Shown here one piece after another: positions 15,559 to 19,102 of a stretch of 19,102 bases of DNA (position 1 is its first letter; each line of letters opens with the position of its first letter). Source of the DNA: an uncultured Lysobacter sp. (lineage in GTDB: Bacteria > Pseudomonadota > Gammaproteobacteria > Xanthomonadales > Xanthomonadaceae); the NCBI GenBank assembly GCA_946480055.1, contig CAMLID010000063.1, positions 1 to 19,102 on the forward strand, written 5' to 3'. The translations under genes were made by a program, and so were the position numbers. The notes beneath the pieces were generated by a model. It was not told the DNA's origin, ran no database searches, and was given only the letters and a program-made list of their open reading frames with translations.

Positions 15559-17697
15559 ATGAGCGCCGAGACGCCCAGTTCCAACGCTTCCGATCCCGCT
15601 TCCACCCCCGAAGCCCCGTCGCTGAAATTCACCGACCTGGCCCTGTCCGAGCCGCTGCTGCGCGCGCTCTCCGACGTCGGCTACGAATCGCCCTCGCCGA
15701 TCCAGGCCGCGACCATCCCGCCGCTGCTGGAAGGCCGCGACGTGCTCGGCCAGGCCCAGACCGGCACCGGCAAGACCGCCGCGTTCGCGCTGCCGATCCT
15801 GGCCCAGATCGATCCCAAGCAGTTCAAGCCGCAGGCCCTGGTGCTGGCGCCGACCCGCGAGCTGGCGATCCAGGTCGCCGAGGCGTTCCAGAAGTACGCC
15901 GTGCACCTGCCCGGCTTCCACGTCCTGCCGATCTACGGCGGCCAGAGCTACTACCCGCAGCTGCAGGCGCTCAAGCGCGGCGTGCACGTCGTGGTCGGCA
16001 CCCCGGGCCGTGTCATCGATCACCTCGATCGCGGCACCCTGGACCTGTCCGAGCTGCGTTGCCTGGTGCTGGACGAAGCCGACGAAATGCTGCGCATGGG
16101 CTTCATCGACGATGTCGAGAACGTCCTCAAGAAGACCCCGGAAACGCGCCAGGTCGCGCTGTTCTCGGCGACCATGCCGGCGCCGATCAAGCGCATCGCC
16201 CAGACCTACCTGAAGCAGCCGGTCGAGATCGCGATCAAGGCCAAGACCACCACCGCGGCCAACATCCGCCAGCGCTACTGGTCGGTCAGCGGCGTGCACA
16301 AGCTCGACGCCCTGACCCGCATCCTCGAAGCCGAAACCTTCGACGCGATGATCGTGTTCTCGCGCACCAAGCTGGGCACCGAGGAACTGGCCGAGAAGCT
16401 GTCCGCCAGGGGCATCTCCGCCGCCGCGATCAACGGCGATGTGCAGCAGGCGCAGCGCGAGAAGACCATCCAGAACCTCAAGGACGGCAAGATCGACGTC
16501 CTGGTCGCCACCGACGTGGCCGCGCGCGGCCTGGACGTGGAGCGCATCAGCCACGTGCTGAACTACGACATTCCCTACGACACCGAAAGCTACGTCCACC
16601 GTATCGGCCGCACCGGCCGCGCCGGGCGCAAGGGCGAGGCGATCCTGTTCGTGACCCCGCGCGAGCGCGGCATGCTGCGCGCGATCGAACGCGCCACGCG
16701 CCAGCCGATCGAGCCGATGGAGCTGCCCAGCGTCGAGACCGTCAACGAGCAGCGCGTGTCGCGCTTCCTCGGCCGCATCAGCGACGCCCTGGAAAGCAGC
16801 GACCTGAGCCTGTTCCGCGACATGGTCGAACGCTACGAGCGCGAGAAGAACGTGCCCGCGGTCGAGATCGCCGCAGCCCTGGCCAAGCTGGTGCAAGGCG
16901 ACAACCCGCTGCTGCTGGCCCCGCCGCCGGCCGCACAGCGCTACCAGCGCGAAGAACGCGACGCCCCGCGCGAGCACCGCGGCGCGGCGACGCGCAAGTT
17001 CGTCGAGCGCGACAACGCCTCCAACGCCGGCGCCCATCGTCGCGAGCATCCGCGCGCCGAAGCCCCGCGTCCGCCGCGCGACAGCAGCTACGCGCCGCGC
17101 GAGGACGCAGCGCCCACGCCGCGCCACGAGACCCGCCAGTTCACTCCGCCGTCGCCGTCGCGTTCGGTCAACGCCGCCGAGTCGTTCTTCGACGACGAGG
17201 CGCCCGCACCGCGCGTCGAGCGCGAGCGCGCGCCGCGTCCGCCGCAGGCCGGCGCCGAAGTCGGCATGGAGACCTTCCGCATCGAAGTCGGCCACAGCCA
17301 CGGCGTGCAGCCGGGCAACATCGTCGGCGCGATCGCCAACGAGGCCGACCTGGAAAGCCGCTACATCGGCCGCATCGACATCCGCGACGACTACACCCTG
17401 GTCGACCTGCCCGAAGGCATGCCGCGCGAGCTGATGGAACACCTGAAGAAGGTGCGCGTGGCCGGCCAGCCGCTGCGCATCCAGCGCGCCGAGCCCGGCG
17501 ACAGCGAAGGCGGCCGCAGCCGCCGTCCCAGCGGCCCGGGTGGCCCGGGCGCGCATCGTGGTCCGGGTGGCCCCGGCGCCTCGCGCGGTCCCGGTGGCCC
17601 CGGCGGTCCTCGTGGCCCGGGCGGTCCGCGACCGGCCGGCGGCAAGCCGCATGGTGCCGGCCCGCGCAAGCCGTTCAAGCCGCGCGATCCGCGTTGA
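15559..17697 (+). CDS. deaD: DEAD-box ATP-dependent RNA helicase, DeaD/CsdA type
   Basis: A 712-residue RNA helicase. All core motifs are present: Q motif with PSPIQ, motif I AQTGTGKT (66-73), PTREL (98-102), TPGR (148-151), DEAD (172-175), SAT (203-205), VATDVAARGLDV and HRIGRTGRAGR (347-357). After a charged, disordered linker (about 455-560), residues 566-645 form a DbpA/CsdA-type RNA-binding domain (ETFRIEVGHSHGVQPGNIVG, RYIGRIDIRDDYTLVDLP). The protein ends in a Gly/Pro/Arg tail of GPGGP repeats (about 658-692). DeaD helps ribosome assembly and RNA unwinding in the cold. The frame is open far upstream, but the ATG at 15559 follows a promoter-like box and fits the family start; upstream codons are REP and array sequence. 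Confidence 0.95.
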   Translation: MSAETPSSNASDPASTPEAPSLKFTDLALSEPLLRALSDVGYESPSPIQAATIPPLLEGRDVLGQAQTGTGKTAAFALPILAQIDPKQFKPQALVLAPTRELAIQVAEAFQKYAVHLPGFHVLPIYGGQSYYPQLQALKRGVHVVVGTPGRVIDHLDRGTLDLSELRCLVLDEADEMLRMGFIDDVENVLKKTPETRQVALFSATMPAPIKRIAQTYLKQPVEIAIKAKTTTAANIRQRYWSVSGVHKLDALTRILEAETFDAMIVFSRTKLGTEELAEKLSARGISAAAINGDVQQAQREKTIQNLKDGKIDVLVATDVAARGLDVERISHVLNYDIPYDTESYVHRIGRTGRAGRKGEAILFVTPRERGMLRAIERATRQPIEPMELPSVETVNEQRVSRFLGRISDALESSDLSLFRDMVERYEREKNVPAVEIAAALAKLVQGDNPLLLAPPPAAQRYQREERDAPREHRGAATRKFVERDNASNAGAHRREHPRAEAPRPPRDSSYAPREDAAPTPRHETRQFTPPSPSRSVNAAESFFDDEAPAPRVERERAPRPPQAGAEVGMETFRIEVGHSHGVQPGNIVGAIANEADLESRYIGRIDIRDDYTLVDLPEGMPRELMEHLKKVRVAGQPLRIQRAEPGDSEGGRSRRPSGPGGPGAHRGPGGPGASRGPGGPGGPRGPGGPRPAGGKPHGAGPRKPFKPRDPR

Positions 17698-17722
17698 GCA
17701 GGAACGTCCTGTAGTCCGCCGC

Positions 17723-18044
17723 CCCTTCTCCCGCCTGGCGGCGCCCGAAGGGTGTCCAAAGGTGAGAAGGTGCCCGAAGGGCGGATGAGGGCACGCAGCG
17801 AGATTCGAGCGACACGCTCGCGCCGGACCCTCACCCCAGCCCCTCTCCCACCGGGAGAGGGGCTCAGTACGCAGAGCCTTTGATCTTCCCTTCTCCCCGT
17901 GGGAGAAAGTGGCGCGCAGCGCCGGATGAGGGTCCGGGATGAGGTGGGTGCTGCGCGCTCGCGCCGTCCTCATCCAACACCGCTAACTTTTAATCCTCCC
18001 TTCTCCCTCTTGCGGGAAAAGGTGTCCGAAGGGCGGATGAGGGC
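17723..18044. repeat. Mosaic of dispersed CTTCTCCC / GGATGAGGG repeats
   Basis: Three related units (about 17723-17791, 17886-17934 and 17994-18044) run from CCTTCTCCC through GGGAGAAGGTG-like sequence to GGATGAGGG, with the motif CCGAAGGGCGGATGAGGG in the first and third. Facing CCCTCACC and CCTCATCC copies make larger inverted repeats. I know this motif family as a common intergenic repeat in Xanthomonadaceae and other proteobacteria. It fills the gene-free 17698-18151 stretch and is unrelated to the REPs elsewhere. Confidence 0.8.
17838..17864. terminator. Perfect 12-bp hairpin downstream of deaD
   Basis: agcccctctccc and gggagaggggct enclose an ACC loop. The stem is perfect and stable, but no T-tract follows. 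It is part of the dispersed repeat and may double as a transcription stop for deaD. Confidence 0.45.
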
Positions 18045-18151
18045 GGTTTACCCAACTCAACCCGTCAAGCAACCAATCGTCATAAGCCCGCCTCCCCCGG
18101 CGCGGCCCGGCTTTGGCATAGTCCCGAGGTAAGCCGCCGCCTCGTCGTCCC

Positions 18152-18907
18152 ATGCCCCGCATCCTGGTCTTCCAACACGTCGCCGCCGAGCCCCTGGGCA
18201 CGCTGGATCCGTTGATCCGCCGTCGCGGCCACCGCATCCGTTTCACCAACTTCGAGCGCGACCCCGAGGCCCAACCCAACGTCGACCGCTACCGCGGCCT
18301 GATCGTGCTGGGCGGGCCGATGAACGTCGAGGACCAGGCCCAGCGCCCGCACCTGCGCACCGAGCTGCTGGCGATCGAACGCATGCTCGAACAGGGCAAA
18401 CCGGTGCTGGGCATCTGTCTGGGCGCGCAATTGCTGGCGCATGTGCTGGGCGCGCCGGTGCGTCGCCACCATCGGCCCGAGATCGGCTGGTACCCGCTGC
18501 ACGCGACCGAGCACGGCCGCGACGATGCCGTGCTGGCGCCGCTGGCGGAAAGCGCGCCGGTGTTCCAATGGCACCGCTACAGCTTCGAGGTCCCACAGGG
18601 CGCGACCCATCTGGCGCGCACCGACAGCTGCGAGCAACAGGCCTTCCGTTGGGGCGATAACGCCTACGGCTTCCAGTTCCATCTGGAAATGGACGTGCCG
18701 CTGATCGAACGCTGGCTCGCCAACCCGGTGTACCGGCGCGAACTGGCCGAACTCGGCCACGACACCAGCGAAGACGCGATCCGCAGCCACACCATCCAGC
18801 ACATCGCGAGCATGCAGCAGCGCGCGGACGCGGTGTTCAACAACTTCCTCGACCTGGTCGGGCGGCCGCAGCGGCGCTACACCCTGCCCTCGCGCGAGTG
18901 GGTGTGA
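18152..18907 (+). CDS. Class I glutamine amidotransferase-like protein
   Basis: A 251-residue stand-alone GATase1-fold protein. The catalytic triad is visible: Cys89 in PVLGICLGAQLLAH, and His177 with Glu179 in YGFQFHLEMD. The oxyanion strand is IVLGGPMNV (51-59), and QWHRYSFEVP is the family's substrate-side motif. Such proteins are usually called GMP synthase-like or GATase and release ammonia from glutamine or hydrolyse gamma-glutamyl amides; no synthetase partner lies beside it. The Arg-rich C-terminus (GRPQRRYTLPSREWV) is outside the core domain. CATAGT at 18117-18122 could be a -10 box. No strong ribosome binding site is seen. Confidence 0.88.
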   Translation: MPRILVFQHVAAEPLGTLDPLIRRRGHRIRFTNFERDPEAQPNVDRYRGLIVLGGPMNVEDQAQRPHLRTELLAIERMLEQGKPVLGICLGAQLLAHVLGAPVRRHHRPEIGWYPLHATEHGRDDAVLAPLAESAPVFQWHRYSFEVPQGATHLARTDSCEQQAFRWGDNAYGFQFHLEMDVPLIERWLANPVYRRELAELGHDTSEDAIRSHTIQHIASMQQRADAVFNNFLDLVGRPQRRYTLPSREWV

Positions 18908-18976
18908 GGCGGACAGGGCTGCTGCGCTGAGTCGCGCGAGCGACGCAGCTGCGTTGTTGAGCCTTGTGGGCGGCGG

Positions 18977-19080
18977 GCTTCCTGTGGGAGCGGCGCAAGC
19001 CGCGATCGAAGCATCGCGATGCCGAATGTCGCTGCGACCGACTGCTACGCATCCCGGCTTACGTCGCTCCCACAGGAAGC
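18977..19080. repeat. REPIN (GTGG type) with extended arms
   Basis: The 30-base arms 18977-19006 and 19051-19080 match at 27 positions, extending past the REP heads into GCTTCCT/AGGAAGC. The left core is GCGGC, GCAA loop, GCCGC. The spacer resembles that of the 14689-14778 element. Confidence 0.87.
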
Positions 19081-19084
19081 AGCA

Positions 19085-19102
19085 CGCCTGAGTTTTGGGG
19101 TA
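19085..19102 (+). repeat. Start of another GTAG-type REP, cut by the window edge
   Basis: cgcctgagttttggggta matches 14517-14534 at 17 of 18 positions; there the sequence continues into a GTAG REP. The window therefore ends at the head of a further copy. Confidence 0.7.

Overview
The window is very GC-rich and carries gammaproteobacterial gene families of the Xanthomonadaceae type: SelO, Uup, a GSP26-like flavoprotein, YaiI, and abundant REP elements with a GTAG/GTGG head like those of Stenotrophomonas, Xanthomonas and Lysobacter. A Lysobacter or close relative is the most likely source. This is inferred from gene content and repeats, not from a marker gene. I see no rRNA, tRNA, insertion sequence, prophage or CRISPR array. 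The region looks like ordinary chromosome with repeat-filled intergenic spaces.

Layout. 1-879: the 3' part of a secreted endonuclease/exonuclease/phosphatase-family protein (+). 944-1014: a REPIN. 1065-4853: five tightly spaced minus-strand genes, read SRPBCC exported protein, AraC-type regulator (4-nt overlap), exported HExxH protein, RNA 2',3'-cyclic phosphodiesterase (ThpR) and DUF1801/YdeI protein. 4854-5347: a REP cluster with a 75-bp perfect duplication. 5348-7255: the ABC-F ATPase Uup (-). 7386-7502: a 38-residue Lys-rich protein (+). 7572-8678: GSP26-like flavoprotein plus glutathione S-transferase (-). 8809-9695: AraC regulator plus VOC protein (+). 9787-12031: glutathione S-transferase coupled to SelO (-). 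12148-12309: a 53-residue basic protein (+). 12441-12914: YaiI/UPF0178 (+). 13058-14455: exported metal-dependent amidohydrolase (+). 14456-15558: about 1.1 kb without a gene, holding three REPINs, a solo REP and a 16-unit, 21-bp tandem array. 15559-17697: DeaD/CsdA-type RNA helicase (+). 17698-18151: a second, unrelated dispersed repeat family. 18152-18907: class I glutamine amidotransferase (+). 18908-19102: another REPIN and the start of a further copy.

Functionally, a redox/stress theme recurs (flavin-binding GSP26-like protein, two GSTs, SelO, VOC protein), alongside RNA and translation factors (ThpR, Uup, DeaD). The least explained items are the 21-bp array upstream of deaD, the REP elements whose hairpins covary around GNRA loops, the HExxH protein, and the translationally coupled GST-selO pair.
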